A stretch of DNA of 64,000 bases from Curtobacterium sp. Leaf261 (lineage in GTDB: Bacteria; Actinomycetota; Actinomycetes; Actinomycetales; Microbacteriaceae). Position numbers and translations under genes: made by a program. The DNA is taken from assembly GCF_001422205.1 (NCBI RefSeq), contig NZ_LMMJ01000001.1:613591-677590 (forward strand), read 5' to 3'. Of the stretch, positions 1-9,173 are shown piece by piece. The notes below the pieces were generated by a model. The model was not told the origin of the DNA and ran no database searches. It was given only the letters and a program-made list of their open reading frames with translations. Every line of letters begins with the position of its first letter. Positions within the stretch are counted from its first letter, which is position 1.

Positions 1-1224
1 GTCGTGGAAGATGCCGTTGAGGACCTCGCCGTACGGGGTGAGCTCGCCGTCGCTGAAGGAGGACTTCAGCGTGATCTGGCCCATCTCGAACGGGTTGCCA
101 CCGCCGTTCGCCGACACCGACAGCTCGATCTCGTCCGGGTTCAGCACGATGCGGAGCGTGTCGGCCTTCGGGCGCCCCGCGAGCCCGGACGGCAGGCGCG
201 TGACCGGCTTGAAGGTGATCAGGACCTCCTTGCGGCTGGCGCCGAGGGCCTTGCCGGAGCGCAGCGTGAACGGGACGCCGGCCCAGCGGGCGGTGTCGAC
301 CTCGACGCTGATCTCGGCGAGGGTCTCGGTCTGGCGCTGCTCGACGACGCCGTCCTCGTCGGCGTAGGACGGGAGGTCCTTGCCGTCGATCGAACCGGCC
401 GTGTAGCGGGCACGACGCGACGCGATGAGGGGGTCGTCGCCCTTCAGCCGTGTCGAACGGAGGGCGCGTGCGAGGCTCGACCGGAACTCCACGGCATCGA
501 TCGCGGACGGCGCGTCCATCGTGACGAGGCCGAGGATCTGGAGCAGGTGGCTCTGGATCATGTCGACGAGAGCACCCGCCTCGTCGTAGTACTGCGCACG
601 GTTCTCGAGCCCGAGGGTCTCGTCGTAGAAGATGTCGACCTTCTCGATGTTCTCCGCGTTCCAGATGGGCTCGAAGAGACGGTTCGCGAAGCGGAGGCCG
701 ATGATGTTCAGGACGGTGGTGCGACCGAGGAAGTGGTCGGTGCGGTGCACGCGCTCCTCGGGGACGATCTTGAGCACGGTCTCGTTGAGCGCCTCGGCAC
801 TCGCGACGTCGGTGCCGAACGGCTTCTCGAAGGCGAGCGTCGTGCCCTCGGGGAGCTTGACATGCTGCAGCGCGTCGCAGATGTCGGACGCGATCTGCGG
901 GGGCAGGGCGAAGTAGAGGACGGGTTCGCCCTCGGCGGCGTCGAGCATCTCCTGGAGGTGCTTCGGGTCCTTCGGGTCGCCCTGCATGAAGACGGTGGAG
1001 GCGAGGGTCGCATCGACCTCGGGGCCCTTGACGTCCTGCGAGGCGAAGGAGCTCGTGACGGTGTCGACCCACTGCTTGTGCGACCGGGCACTGCGACCGG
1101 TGCCGATGAGCTGGACCGGGACGGCACGCCCGCTCTGCAGGAAGGTGCCGAGACCGGGGAGCAGGAGCCGGGCGGAGAGGTCCCCCGTCGCTCCGAAGAC
1201 GATGAGGGTGCGCTTGTCTGTCAC
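1..1224 (-). CDS. zwf: Glucose-6-phosphate dehydrogenase, C-terminus cut off by window edge
   Basis: Cytosolic enzyme that oxidises glucose 6-phosphate to 6-phosphogluconolactone, making NADPH at the entry of the oxidative pentose phosphate pathway. The 408 visible codons hold the N-terminal dinucleotide fold (LIVFGATGDLSARLLLP from residue 7), EKPFG near residue 131 and the substrate-binding motif RTDHFLG near residue 160. The family runs to about 500 residues, so roughly 100 codons lie outside the window. A GTG start at 1224 is chosen because AAAGGA lies about 10 nt upstream and the nucleotide fold begins at once. It is separated from ctaF by a hairpin terminator and reads as an independent unit. 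The family assignment is firm. Confidence 0.95.
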   Translation of the reverse strand, partial: MTDKRTLIVFGATGDLSARLLLPGLGTFLQSGRAVPVQLIGTGRSARSHKQWVDTVTSSFASQDVKGPEVDATLASTVFMQGDPKDPKHLQEMLDAAEGEPVLYFALPPQIASDICDALQHVKLPEGTTLAFEKPFGTDVASAEALNETVLKIVPEERVHRTDHFLGRTTVLNIIGLRFANRLFEPIWNAENIEKVDIFYDETLGLENRAQYYDEAGALVDMIQSHLLQILGLVTMDAPSAIDAVEFRSSLARALRSTRLKGDDPLIASRRARYTAGSIDGKDLPSYADEDGVVEQRQTETLAEISVEVDTARWAGVPFTLRSGKALGASRKEVLITFKPVTRLPSGLAGRPKADTLRIVLNPDEIELSVSANGGGNPFEMGQITLKSSFSDGELTPYGEVLNGIFHD

Positions 1225-1367
1225 CGGGTGTGGTTCCTTTCGGGTGATGTGGGGGTCCAGCTGGTCCGGGAGGGCAGTGCAGTCCAAGCGGATGGAGGGC
1301 CGAAGGGCACCCCGCGGACGGAGTCCGTCGGGGAGGTCTGGCCGGTCCGACCTGCGGTCCGGACACA

Positions 1368-1403
1368 CGATCGGGCGGCACCGTGTGGTGCCGCCCGTCG
1401 ATC
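1368..1403. terminator. Hairpin terminator between ctaF and zwf
   Basis: Perfect 10-bp inverted repeat GGGCGGCACC / GGTGCCGCCC (1373-1382 and 1387-1396) with a GTGT loop, extended by outer GATC pairs. It lies just past the ctaF stop, so it probably ends the oxidase transcript. There is no clear T tract. Confidence 0.6.
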
Positions 1404-1450
1404 CCGAGGGATCCGCGCGTCAGGACCGATGTGGTTGGACCCGGAGGGCG

Positions 1451-1867
1451 TCAGTGCCCGAAGTTGCCGCGGTAGTACTCGTAGGTCCAGCCCACGAGCG
1501 ACACCGCGAGGAACGCTGCGCCGATCGCGCACATCCAGAACCCGGCTGCGACACCGAGGAAGATGATCGAGACCGCCGCGGCCATGAAGATCGGCCACCA
1601 CGACCACGGGCTGAAGTGCCCGAGCTCGGCGTCGCCGTCCTCGATGTTCGCGTCGCCGCGGTCCTCGGGCAGGTCGCCGCCCTGTGCAGCGGTGACGCGG
1701 CCGAGGTAGAACGCGATGAAGACCGACATCACGCCGACGAGCGCGATGCCCATCGTGCCGACCGGCTCCCACTTGCCGTAGTTGATCAGGCTCCAGATCG
1801 TGTACGCGGCACCCGCGACGAAGAAGAAGATGCCGAGGATCCAGAACAGGTTGGTGTTCGCGCGCAT
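1451..1867 (-). CDS. ctaF: Cytochrome c oxidase subunit IV, actinobacterial type
   Basis: Small integral membrane subunit of the aa3 oxidase, 138 residues, the usual length for CtaF. Hydrophobic segments run from about residue 6 to 22, 38 to 56, 90 to 108 and 110 to 128, consistent with a four-helix protein, and the middle loop is acidic (DLPEDRGDANIEDGDAELG). It starts 3 nt after the ctaD stop, so it is co-transcribed with ctaD and ctaC. Family members sit in the complex without any redox centre; a structural role is family knowledge. It ends in front of the 1373-1396 hairpin, and the order ctaC-ctaD-ctaF is standard for actinobacteria. Confidence 0.93.
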   Translation of the reverse strand: MRANTNLFWILGIFFFVAGAAYTIWSLINYGKWEPVGTMGIALVGVMSVFIAFYLGRVTAAQGGDLPEDRGDANIEDGDAELGHFSPWSWWPIFMAAAVSIIFLGVAAGFWMCAIGAAFLAVSLVGWTYEYYRGNFGH

Positions 1868-1870
1868 GTG

Positions 1871-3607
1871 CTACTTGACCTCGCCCTTCGCGGCGTCGTA
1901 GGTGGGTGCGTCCGGGGCGTCCTTCGCGGGACCGACACCGATCGGCACGCCGGCCTCGGGGTGGTTCAGGTCGAACGCCGGGGACTCGGAACGGATCCGG
2001 GGGATCGACGTGAAGTTGTGTCGCGGCGGCGGGCAGGACGTCGCCCACTCGAGCGAGCGGCCGTAGCCCCACGGGTCGTTGACGGCGACCTTCGGAGCGT
2101 TCCGCGCAGTGACGTACACGTTGTAGATGAAGGGCAGGAACGAGATGCCGAGGATCATCGAGCCGACGGTCGACAGCTGGTTCATCCAGGTGAAGCCGTC
2201 CTGCGGCAGGTAGGTCGCGTACCGACGGGGCATCCCGATGACGCCGAGCCAGTGCTGGATCAGGAACGTCGTGTGGAACCCGATGAACAGCAGCCAGAAG
2301 TGGATCTTGCCGAGTCGCTCGTTGAGCATCTTGCCGGTCCACTTCGGCCACCAGAAGTAGAACCCGGAGAACATCGCGAAGACCACGGTGCCGAAGACGA
2401 CGTAATGGAAGTGCGCGACGACGAAGTACGAGTCCGACACGTGGAAGTCGAGCGGCGGCGACGCCAGGATCACGCCGGTGAGTCCACCGAACGTGAAGGT
2501 GATCAGGAAGCCCAGGGCCCAGAGCAGCGGGGTCTCGAACGTCACCGAACCGCGCCACATCGTGCCGATCCAGTTGAAGATCTTCACGCCGGTCGGGACC
2601 GCGATGAGCATGGTCATGAGCGAGAACCACGGCAGCAGCACCGAGCCGGTGACGTACATGTGGTGCGCCCAGACCGTGATCGACAGGGCCGCGATCGAGA
2701 TGGTCGCGTAGACGAGGGTCTTGTACCCGAAGATCGGCTTGCGGCTGAACACCGGGAAGACCTCGGAGACGATGCCGAAGAACGGCAGCGCGATGATGTA
2801 GACCTCGGGGTGCCCGAAGAACCAGAACATGTGCTGCCAGAGCAGCGCCCCGCCGTTCGCTGGGTTGAAGATCTGTGCGTCGAACACCCGGTCGAGTCCG
2901 AGCCCGAACAGCGCGGCCGCGAGCACCGGGAAGGCCATGAGCACGAGCAGCGCCGTGATCAGGGTGTTCCAGGTGAAGATCGACATACGGAACATCGTCA
3001 TGCCCGGCGCCCGCATGGTGATGATCGTGGTGATGAAGTTCACCGCGCCGAGGATCGTCGAGAACCCGGTCAGCCCGAGCCCGAACACCCAGAGGGTGCC
3101 TCCCAACCCTGGCGTGAACGTCGTGTCCGACAGTGGCGCGTAGGCGAACCACCCGAACGAGGCCGCACCCTGCGGGGTGAGGAAGCCACCGACGGCGATC
3201 AGTCCGCCGAAGAGGTAGAGCCAGAACGCGAAGCCGTTCAGTCGCGGGAACGCGACGTCAGGGGCGCCGATCTGGAGCGGCATGATCGCGTTCGCGAACC
3301 CCGAGAACAGCGGCGTCGCGAACAGCAGCAGCATGATCGTGCCGTGCATCGTGAAGAGCTGGTTGTACTGCTCCTTCGTCGCGACGACGTTGAGGCCCGG
3401 CTCGAACAGCTGCGCCCGGATGACGAGCGCCATGACACCGGCGAGCAGGAAGTACAGGAACGAGGTGATCAGGTACATGTACCCGATGGTCTTGTGGTCC
3501 GTGGAGGTGATCCACTGGACGATGATGTTGCCCTTGCGTCCGACCCGCGACGCCTGGAAGTCCGGGGTCGACGTGACGGTCGACTGGCCGACGAATGAAG
3601 TGGTCAT
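1871..3607 (-). CDS. ctaD: Cytochrome c oxidase subunit I, aa3 type
   Basis: Catalytic subunit of the terminal oxidase. It carries low-spin haem a and the haem a3-CuB centre that reduces oxygen while pumping protons. The 578 residues include the helix with [27 protein letters not shown] (CuB ligand and Tyr of the active site), HHMY, and [11 protein letters not shown] with the two haem ligands. About 12 membrane helices are evident. The start ATG at 3607 lies 12 nt after the ctaC stop. Length and motifs are typical of actinobacterial CtaD. The C-terminal tail of about 60 polar residues is cytoplasmic and ends in KGEVK. Confidence 0.97.
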   Translation of the reverse strand: MTTSFVGQSTVTSTPDFQASRVGRKGNIIVQWITSTDHKTIGYMYLITSFLYFLLAGVMALVIRAQLFEPGLNVVATKEQYNQLFTMHGTIMLLLFATPLFSGFANAIMPLQIGAPDVAFPRLNGFAFWLYLFGGLIAVGGFLTPQGAASFGWFAYAPLSDTTFTPGLGGTLWVFGLGLTGFSTILGAVNFITTIITMRAPGMTMFRMSIFTWNTLITALLVLMAFPVLAAALFGLGLDRVFDAQIFNPANGGALLWQHMFWFFGHPEVYIIALPFFGIVSEVFPVFSRKPIFGYKTLVYATISIAALSITVWAHHMYVTGSVLLPWFSLMTMLIAVPTGVKIFNWIGTMWRGSVTFETPLLWALGFLITFTFGGLTGVILASPPLDFHVSDSYFVVAHFHYVVFGTVVFAMFSGFYFWWPKWTGKMLNERLGKIHFWLLFIGFHTTFLIQHWLGVIGMPRRYATYLPQDGFTWMNQLSTVGSMILGISFLPFIYNVYVTARNAPKVAVNDPWGYGRSLEWATSCPPPRHNFTSIPRIRSESPAFDLNHPEAGVPIGVGPAKDAPDAPTYDAAKGEVK

Positions 3608-3619
3608 GGAGCGCGAGCC

Positions 3620-4513
3620 TTACTTCTCGGTACCGGCGGCGTCGGCGGGCGCCACGTTGTTCGGCTGGTTCGTGTTCGTGCTGTACTCGTTGCCGAGCAG
3701 CCCGACCTTGCCCTGGTCCTTCAGCGAGTCGAGGTAGTCCTGGTACTTGGCCGGCGACACGACCTTCACCTGGAAGAGCATGAGCGAGTGGTACTCACCG
3801 CACAGTTCCGCGCACTTGCCCTGGTAGGTGCCGACCTTCTCCGGGATGAAGTACTCGTAGTTCGTCTTGCCGGGGAGCATGTCCTTCTTGTAGAGGAAGT
3901 CCACGATCCAGAACGAGTGGTCGACGTCACGCGACGACAGCTCGATCTTGACCTTCTTTCCGACGGGCAGGTACAGCGTCGGGAGCTCACTGGTGTTGAT
4001 CGCACCCGTGCCGTTGTCTTCTTCCTGGGCCTGGATGCCCTGGTAGTAGACGCTCTGCTTGACGTTCGCCTGGTCGATGTAGTTGAAGTCCCACGCCCAG
4101 CGCTTGCCGTAGACGTGGACGGTGACGTCGGGCTGCGCGAAGGGCTTCTCGATGGCCGACTGGTCCTTGGCCGTGAAGGCGAAGAACCCGAGCACGAGGA
4201 TGAGCGGGACGATCGTGTAGAAGATCTCGATCGGCATGTTGTAGCGCATCTGCACCGGGAGACCCGTCTGGCCCTTGCGGCGGCGGTACACCACCGCGGC
4301 CCAGATGATCAGGCCCCACGTGATGAGACCGACGGCGAGGAGCACGATCCAGGAGGTCACCCAGAGGCCCATCACGCGGTCGACGTGGTTCGTCGTGCCG
4401 GGCGTCGTCGGGAGCCAACCCTGGAGCTGCTGCTGCGAGCAACCTGCCAGTGCGATGACCAGACCGACGGCCACCGGGATGGCCGCCCAACGTATACGGC
4501 GATTCGAACGCAC
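3620..4513 (-). CDS. ctaC: Cytochrome c oxidase subunit II, lipoprotein
   Basis: Holds the binuclear CuA centre that accepts electrons from cytochrome c on the outer face of the membrane. The 297-residue product has a lipoprotein signal ending in LAGC at residue 24, two membrane helices (about residues 49-75 and 95-115) and an extracellular cupredoxin domain. CuA ligands are visible in DVDHSFW and in CAELCGEYHSLM. A GTG start at 4513 is preceded by AGAGG five nt away. It is first in the ctaC-ctaD-ctaF operon. A possible -10 element (TAAGCT) lies about 115 nt upstream on the minus strand. The lipobox suggests processing by LspA, encoded at 15.2 kb. Confidence 0.96.
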   Translation of the reverse strand: MRSNRRIRWAAIPVAVGLVIALAGCSQQQLQGWLPTTPGTTNHVDRVMGLWVTSWIVLLAVGLITWGLIIWAAVVYRRRKGQTGLPVQMRYNMPIEIFYTIVPLILVLGFFAFTAKDQSAIEKPFAQPDVTVHVYGKRWAWDFNYIDQANVKQSVYYQGIQAQEEDNGTGAINTSELPTLYLPVGKKVKIELSSRDVDHSFWIVDFLYKKDMLPGKTNYEYFIPEKVGTYQGKCAELCGEYHSLMLFQVKVVSPAKYQDYLDSLKDQGKVGLLGNEYSTNTNQPNNVAPADAAGTEK

Positions 4514-4718
4514 TGTTACCTCTCGGAAAGACTGGGGCCCGCACAGGACTCATGCGGACCCGGGGCGAACCGGGTCCGGAAGGACCGGAGCACGGCTCGT
4601 CACAGTTGGGTTGGAGCACTCCTAGCTTACTCGCAGCTCAGGAGGCGTCTTGCACCTCCGACACACCTGGGGTCCCTTTCGAGAGCCCACAGGTGTCGTC
4701 GAACGGCAGGGCGGACGA

Positions 4719-5090
4719 TCAGTGGAAGCTGTCCCCGCAGGCGCAGCTGCCCTGGGCGTTTGGGTTGTCGATCGTGAAGCCCTGCTTCTGGATGGTGTCT
4801 TCGAAGTCGATCGATGCGCCGTCGAGGTACGGGACGCTCATCTTGTCGACGACGACCTCGACCCCGCCGAAGTCCGCCGTGGCGTCACCGTCGAGGAGTC
4901 GCTCGTCGAAGTAGAGCTGGTAGATGAGTCCCGAGCAGCCACCCGGCTGGACGGCCAGGCGCAGACGGAGGTCGTCGCGGCCCTCTTGCTCGAGGAGGCT
5001 CGACACCTTGGCAGCGGCGGCGTCCGACAGGAGGACGCCGTGCGATGCCGCAGCGGGGGCGTCGGCGATGGTCGTGGTGGTGTCGGTCAT
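4719..5090 (-). CDS. erpA: Iron-sulfur cluster insertion protein, ErpA/HesB type
   Basis: A-type carrier that passes Fe-S clusters to target proteins in the cytosol. The 123-residue product has the three conserved cysteines: one in PGGCSGLIY and two in the C-terminal CACGDSFH. An upstream in-frame extension to 5198 is possible, but the ATG at 5090 has a good GGAGAC ribosome site and the extension is unlike the family. A strong -10 box lies at 5133-5138, giving a leader of about 35 nt. Placement next to the oxidase genes is common in actinobacteria. Whether it is ErpA or another A-type carrier cannot be settled by sequence alone. Confidence 0.92.
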   Translation of the reverse strand: MTDTTTTIADAPAAASHGVLLSDAAAAKVSSLLEQEGRDDLRLRLAVQPGGCSGLIYQLYFDERLLDGDATADFGGVEVVVDKMSVPYLDGASIDFEDTIQKQGFTIDNPNAQGSCACGDSFH

Positions 5091-5132
5091 TGCCGTCTCC
5101 CTCCGCGCGGTGGCGTTCACCGCGTCATGTCG

Positions 5133-5138
5133 ATTGTA
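5133..5138 (-). promoter_or_regulatory. -10 box of erpA promoter
   Basis: TACAAT on the minus strand, a near-consensus -10 hexamer 42 nt before the erpA ATG. A candidate -35 at the usual distance is weak. Confidence 0.5.
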
Positions 5139-5210
5139 GGCACGCCCACGGACAATCCGCTGGCGCCTGTGGACAAGTGTCCGCCCCCCGCGGCGCACAC
5201 CGCCGGCCGC

Positions 5211-6656
5211 TCAGCCGCGCGCGTCGAGGCGTGCCAGCAGGATCGTCTCGGCCGTGACCGCCCGGTGCAGGACGCCCAGGTGCTGCGACTCGTTCGGGCT
5301 GTGTGCGCGCGTGTCGGGGTCCTCGACACCGGTCACGAGGATCTGCGCCTCCGGGAACTCCGCGACGAGGTCGGAGACGAACGGGATGGACCCGCCGATC
5401 CCCTGCTCCACCGGGTCGGCGCCCCAGCCCTCGGCCATCGCGGTCCTGACCTCCTGCATGGCCCACCCGCTGGTGTCGACCAGGAACCCGTCGCCCATGT
5501 CCGGCTCCTCGATCTCGACCCTGGCGCCGAACGGCGTGTTCGCGCGGATGTGCCGCTCGACGGCGGCGTACGCCTCGGTGGCGGACTGTCCGGGTGCGAC
5601 GCGGATGGAGACCCTCGCGGACACGGTCGGCAGGAGTGTGTTCGACGCGTTCGCCACGCTCGGGACGTCCATGCCGGTCACCGACACCGACGGCTGCGAC
5701 CACATGCGGGCGAGCAGCGGCCCCGTGCCGATCGGGCGGACGTCGTCGACGAGCGCGGCCTCGCGGACGAGCTGCGACTCCTCGCGCTCCGGCACCGGGC
5801 CGTCGTACGAGGTGAGCCCCTCGATCGCCACGGAGCCGTCGTCGGCGTGCAGTGACGACAGCAGCCGGACCATGGGCATCATGGCGTCCGGGACCGCGCC
5901 GCCGTACATGCCGCTGTGCGACGCGTGCTCGAGCGTGGTGACGGTGAGCTTGAAGGTGACGTTGCCGCGGAGGCTGACGGTGATCGCGGGGACGTCGGTC
6001 GACCAGTTGTCACTGTCCGCGACGACGATCACGTCGGCGGCGAGGTGCTCTTTCTGCTCGCGGAGGAACGTGGTGAACGAGCGGGAGCCGAACTCCTCCT
6101 CGCCCTCGACGAAGAGCACGATGCCGACGTCGAGGTCGTCACCGCGGAGTGCGTGCAGGGCCCGGAGCGAGGCGATGTGGGTCATCACGCCCGCCTTGTC
6201 GTCCGAGGCACCGCGCCCGTAGAGCCGCTCACCGCGCAGGGTCGGCTCGAACGGCGGGGTCTCCCACAGCGCATCGTCGCCCTGCGGCTGCACGTCGTGG
6301 TGCGCGTAGAGCATGACGGTCGGCCGACCGTTCCGGGCCGGTCGCACCGCGAGCACGGCCGGCTGTCCCAGGGTGGCGTCCGGTGCGGAGCTGTCCGCCG
6401 TGCCGTCGTCGCCGGCGATGGCGGAACGGACGATCCGGACGTCGTCGAAGACACCGGTCCCCCGGGCGAGGTCGGCGACGGCCTCGGCACTCGCCCGCAC
6501 GTTCGCGGGGTCGAAGGCGGACCACGACACCGACGGCAGCCGCACGAGGGCGGAGAGGTCGGCGATGGTGGTCGGCAGTCCGCCGGTCACCTGTTCGCGG
6601 ACGGCGTCGAGGAGTGCGGGATCGGATGCGGGTGCGTACTGTGCCGAGTCGGTCAT
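5211..6656 (-). CDS. M20-family dipeptidase/peptidase
   Basis: Zinc-dependent metallopeptidase of the M20 (ArgE/DapE/PepV-like) family, probably hydrolysing short peptides in the cytosol. The 481-residue product shows the metal motif YAHHDVQPQ, GRGASDDKAGVMTH with the bridging Asp, and EGEEEFGS with the catalytic Glu pair. A dimerisation insert follows (residues about 200-320). The ATG at 6656 is chosen over longer forms because the family fold starts soon after it and TAAGAT lies exactly 7 nt upstream, implying a leaderless mRNA. It is divergent from the DUF3043 gene. The exact substrate is not predictable. Confidence 0.9.
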   Translation of the reverse strand: MTDSAQYAPASDPALLDAVREQVTGGLPTTIADLSALVRLPSVSWSAFDPANVRASAEAVADLARGTGVFDDVRIVRSAIAGDDGTADSSAPDATLGQPAVLAVRPARNGRPTVMLYAHHDVQPQGDDALWETPPFEPTLRGERLYGRGASDDKAGVMTHIASLRALHALRGDDLDVGIVLFVEGEEEFGSRSFTTFLREQKEHLAADVIVVADSDNWSTDVPAITVSLRGNVTFKLTVTTLEHASHSGMYGGAVPDAMMPMVRLLSSLHADDGSVAIEGLTSYDGPVPEREESQLVREAALVDDVRPIGTGPLLARMWSQPSVSVTGMDVPSVANASNTLLPTVSARVSIRVAPGQSATEAYAAVERHIRANTPFGARVEIEEPDMGDGFLVDTSGWAMQEVRTAMAEGWGADPVEQGIGGSIPFVSDLVAEFPEAQILVTGVEDPDTRAHSPNESQHLGVLHRAVTAETILLARLDARG

Positions 6657-6663
6657 GCAGGTA

Positions 6664-6669
6664 ATCTTA
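6664..6669 (-). promoter_or_regulatory. -10 box of a leaderless promoter, dipeptidase
   Basis: TAAGAT on the minus strand, then 7 nt, then the ATG of the dipeptidase. This spacing puts the transcription start on the A of ATG. No ribosome binding site is present. Confidence 0.6.
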
Positions 6670-6696
6670 AAAGCCCCAGCAGTGATCGAGGACCCC

Positions 6697-7281
6697 GTGG
6701 CGAAGGCAGCACCCAAGACAGACGTATCGGTGAACCCGAGCGACGAGAGCATGCTCAACGGCGTGCCCGTCGGCAAGGGCCGTCCGACCCCTACCCGCAA
6801 GGAGCGCGAGGCTGCGAACCGCCGTCCGCTCGTCGGGAACAGCCCGCAGGACCGGAAGGCCGCGCGCTCACGCCTGACGAACGAGCGTGAGAAAGCCCGC
6901 GTCGGCATGGCCGCCGGCGAGGAGAAGTACCTGCCGGTCAAGGACAAGGGTGAGCAGCGCCGCTACATCCGCGACTTCATCGACGCCCGGTGGAACGTCG
7001 GCGAGATCCTCGTCCCGATCATGGTCATCGTCGTCGTGCTGAGCTTCCTGCAGAACACCGCGACCCAGAGCGCGAGCCTCCTCGTGATCTGGGCGTTCTT
7101 CCTCGTGCTCATCATCGACTGCCTGGTCGCAGGCTTCATGGTGAACCGTCGGATCAAGAAGAAGTGGGGCGAGGACGCCCCACAGCGCGGCAACCTCTGG
7201 TACGTCGCGGTCCGCGCCGCACAGATGCGCTTCCTGCGCCTGCCGAAGCCGCAGGTCCGGCGCGGGCAGTACCCCGCCTGA
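6697..7281 (+). CDS. DUF3043 membrane protein
   Basis: Conserved actinobacterial membrane protein of unknown function, 194 residues. The N-terminal 100 residues are basic and polar with GRPTPTRKEREAANRRPL, a signature of DUF3043. Two membrane helices follow (VPIMVIVVVLSFLQN and a second from LLVIWAFFLVLII), then a basic tail. The GTG at 6697 is chosen because GAGGA lies 4 nt upstream; a GTG at 6682 is possible but lacks a site. It is the only plus-strand gene in the first 35 kb and faces pyrD across two repeat elements. No function can be named. Confidence 0.85.
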   Translation: MAKAAPKTDVSVNPSDESMLNGVPVGKGRPTPTRKEREAANRRPLVGNSPQDRKAARSRLTNEREKARVGMAAGEEKYLPVKDKGEQRRYIRDFIDARWNVGEILVPIMVIVVVLSFLQNTATQSASLLVIWAFFLVLIIDCLVAGFMVNRRIKKKWGEDAPQRGNLWYVAVRAAQMRFLRLPKPQVRRGQYPA

Positions 7282-7293
7282 CCCACGGATGGA

Positions 7294-7342
7294 ACGGACT
7301 GGAGGCCCGGTGCACGCAACGTGCACCGGGCCTCCAGTCCGT
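7294..7342. repeat. CTGGAGG-family palindrome, likely bidirectional terminator
   Basis: Perfect 23-bp arms (7294-7316 and 7320-7342) separated by CAA. The outer part is GGACTGGAGGCCCGG and the tip is TGCACG. It lies 12 nt past the DUF3043 stop. The same outer sequence recurs at many gene ends in the window. Confidence 0.85.
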
Positions 7343-7365
7343 CTGGTCGCGTCAGCGACGGCTCC

Positions 7366-7439
7366 GTGTTCGGAACACTGACGTCCAGCGTGAACACGCG
7401 GCTCCACGTGTTCACGCTGGACCCGCGTGTTCAGCGGCA
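7366..7439. repeat. GTGTTC/GAACAC element, copy 1
   Basis: Copy 1 of a 74-bp structured element. A small palindrome GTGTTCGGAACAC (7366-7378) is followed after 4 nt by a 40-bp hairpin with perfect 16-bp arms (7383-7398 and 7407-7422). After 4 more nt comes a degenerate third site (7427-7439). It sits between the convergent DUF3043 and pyrD genes. Copies 2 and 3 at 35.2 and 58.9 kb have the same spacing. Confidence 0.85.
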
Positions 7440-7465
7440 CGACCATGCACCGCGCAGCCGCAGAC

Positions 7466-8548
7466 TCAGGCGCGCTTCGCCGCCCGGCGGAGGCGACGCT
7501 TGCGGAGTCGGTTGATCCGCATCGCCCACGTCGGCCCCTCGTAGAGGAACGCCGTGTAGCCCTGCACGAGCGTCGCACCGGCCGCGATGCGTGCCTCGAC
7601 GTCGGCTTCGGTCGTGACCCCGCCGACGGCGATGACGCACATCGCCGTCGGAACGGTGCGGCGGACGCGGCGGAGCACGGCGAGGGACCGCTCCCCCACC
7701 GGCGCACCGGACAGCCCGCCGGCACCCATGGCCTCGACCTCGCTCGCAGACGTCGTCAGCCCGGAGCGCTCGATCGTCGTGTTCGTCGCGATGACACCGG
7801 CCAGTTCGAGCTCGACGGCGAGACCGGCGATCGCGTCGATCTGGTCGTCGGTGAGGTCCGGGGCGATCTTCACGAGCACGGGCACCCTGCCGGCGGCCTG
7901 CCGGACGCCGCGCAGGAGCGGTCGGAGCTGGTCGATCTCCTGGAGTCCACGGAGCCCCGGTGTGTTCGGCGAGCTGACGTTCACGGCCAGGTAGTCGGCG
8001 AACGGTGCGAGCATCCTCGTCGAGTCGAGGTAGTCCTCGACCGCGTCCTCCACGGCGACGACACGGCTCTTGCCGATGTTGACGCCGATCACCGGACGGC
8101 CCGGGAACCGACGGGCTCGCTCGAGGCGTCGTGCGGCACGCGCAGCGCCGGAGTTGTTGAAGCCCATCCGGTTGATGAGTGCACGGTCCTGGATGAGCCG
8201 GAACAAGCGCGGCCGGTCGTTGCCCGGCTGCGGCTTCGCGGTGAGCGTGCCGACCTCGACGTGCCCGAACCCCAGGAGCCCCAGTCCGATGACCGCCTTG
8301 GCGTCCTTGTCGAACCCGGCTGCGAGGCCGAACCGCGACGGGAAGTGGATGCCCATCGTCGTGACGCCGTCGGCTGCCGTCGGCCGGCCGTACCGCTCGG
8401 CGGCACCGCGGAGGAGCGGGATCTGCGGGAGCATCCGGATCGCACCGAAGGCCAGGTGGTGCGCGCGCTCCGGGTCCATGTTGGCGAACACCGTGCGGAA
8501 GACGACGCGGTAGCCGTTCCGGATGATGATCTCGGCGAAGTTCGTCAT
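7466..8548 (-). CDS. pyrD: Dihydroorotate dehydrogenase, class 2 (quinone)
   Basis: FMN enzyme that oxidises dihydroorotate to orotate in pyrimidine synthesis and passes electrons to membrane quinone. The 360-residue product has the N-terminal membrane-associating helices of class 2, GFNNSGA, and [14 protein letters not shown] in which the catalytic base is Ser, as expected for class 2. The FMN phosphate-binding loop is near the C-terminus (IAVGGVTT). Its ATG overlaps the nrdR stop (ATGA), so the two are translationally coupled. The C-terminus is very basic ([14 protein letters not shown]). It ends before the 7366-7439 repeat. Confidence 0.95.
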   Translation of the reverse strand: MTNFAEIIIRNGYRVVFRTVFANMDPERAHHLAFGAIRMLPQIPLLRGAAERYGRPTAADGVTTMGIHFPSRFGLAAGFDKDAKAVIGLGLLGFGHVEVGTLTAKPQPGNDRPRLFRLIQDRALINRMGFNNSGAARAARRLERARRFPGRPVIGVNIGKSRVVAVEDAVEDYLDSTRMLAPFADYLAVNVSSPNTPGLRGLQEIDQLRPLLRGVRQAAGRVPVLVKIAPDLTDDQIDAIAGLAVELELAGVIATNTTIERSGLTTSASEVEAMGAGGLSGAPVGERSLAVLRRVRRTVPTAMCVIAVGGVTTEADVEARIAAGATLVQGYTAFLYEGPTWAMRINRLRKRRLRRAAKRA

Positions 8549-9045
8549 CCGTCGCTCGAGACGGTGTCTGCGGCGTCCCCACGCGCTGCGGCGGCGCTGT
8601 GGTGGTCGATCCGGAGCTGCCCGATGGCGTCCTCGAAGTCCTCGAGCGAGTCGAACGCCTGGTAGACGCTGGCGTAGCGCAGGTAGGCGACCTCGTCGAG
8701 GTCGCGGAGCGGCGACAGGATCGCGAGACCGATGTCGTTCGCCTCGATCTGACTCGCCCCGGACGAGCGGACGATCTCCTCGACGCGCTGGGCGAGCACC
8801 GCGAGGTCGCCGTCGGTGACCGGACGACCCTGGCAGGCCTTGCGGACGCCGGAGATGATCTTGTCGCGGCTGAACGGCTCGAGGACGCCGTTGCGCTTCA
8901 CGACGCTGAGACTCGCGGTCTCGGTGGTGGAGAAGCGGCGGCCGCAGTTCGGGCACTGACGACGCCGTCGGATCGATGTGCCGTCGTCGCTCGTGCGGGA
9001 GTCGACGACGCGGGAGTCCGGATGACGGCAGAAGGGGCAGAACAT
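8545..9045 (-). CDS. nrdR: Transcriptional repressor NrdR
   Basis: Zinc-ribbon and ATP-cone repressor of ribonucleotide reductase genes. Residues 1-34 form the ribbon (CPFC near the N-terminus and CPNC near residue 31), followed by the ATP-cone domain ([16 protein letters not shown]) to about residue 140. At 166 residues it is slightly longer than usual because of an Ala/Asp tail. The start at 9045 is fixed by the MFCPFC ribbon. A TAAGCT -10 box lies 9 nt before the ATG, so the leader would be only 2-3 nt. No nrd genes are in the window; pairing with pyrD joins two nucleotide-supply functions. Confidence 0.95.
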   Translation of the reverse strand: MFCPFCRHPDSRVVDSRTSDDGTSIRRRRQCPNCGRRFSTTETASLSVVKRNGVLEPFSRDKIISGVRKACQGRPVTDGDLAVLAQRVEEIVRSSGASQIEANDIGLAILSPLRDLDEVAYLRYASVYQAFDSLEDFEDAIGQLRIDHHSAAAARGDAADTVSSDG

Positions 9046-9054
9046 GTCGGTCCG

Positions 9055-9060
9055 AGCTTA
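9055..9060 (-). promoter_or_regulatory. -10 box of nrdR promoter, near-leaderless
   Basis: TAAGCT on the minus strand, 9 nt before the nrdR ATG. The expected transcription start leaves at most 2-3 nt of leader. Confidence 0.45.
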
Positions 9061-9100
9061 TCGGCTGGCACGCTGCCGGACCTCCTGCCGGGTCCGGCCC

Positions 9101-9128
9101 CCGAGGAGTCGCATCTGCGACCCCTCGG
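9101..9128. terminator. Hairpin downstream of hisD
   Basis: Inverted repeat of 13 bp with one mismatch (9101-9113 and 9116-9128) between the hisD stop and nrdR. It probably ends hisD transcription. No T tract follows. Confidence 0.5.
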
Positions 9129-9173
9129 CACGCGAGACGTCTCGGATGGGACCCCTCGGGACCGTGATGCCGG

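Noticed and set aside
5091..5198. Longer N-terminus for the ErpA-type protein
   Set aside because: The extension covers the promoter -10 box and resembles no family member, while the ATG at 5090 has a good ribosome site.
7366..7439. SOS (LexA) boxes in the GTGTTC elements
   Set aside because: Actinobacterial LexA boxes are GAAC-N4-GTTC. The small palindromes here are GTTC-N-GAAC, and the inner pair is separated by far more than four bases.
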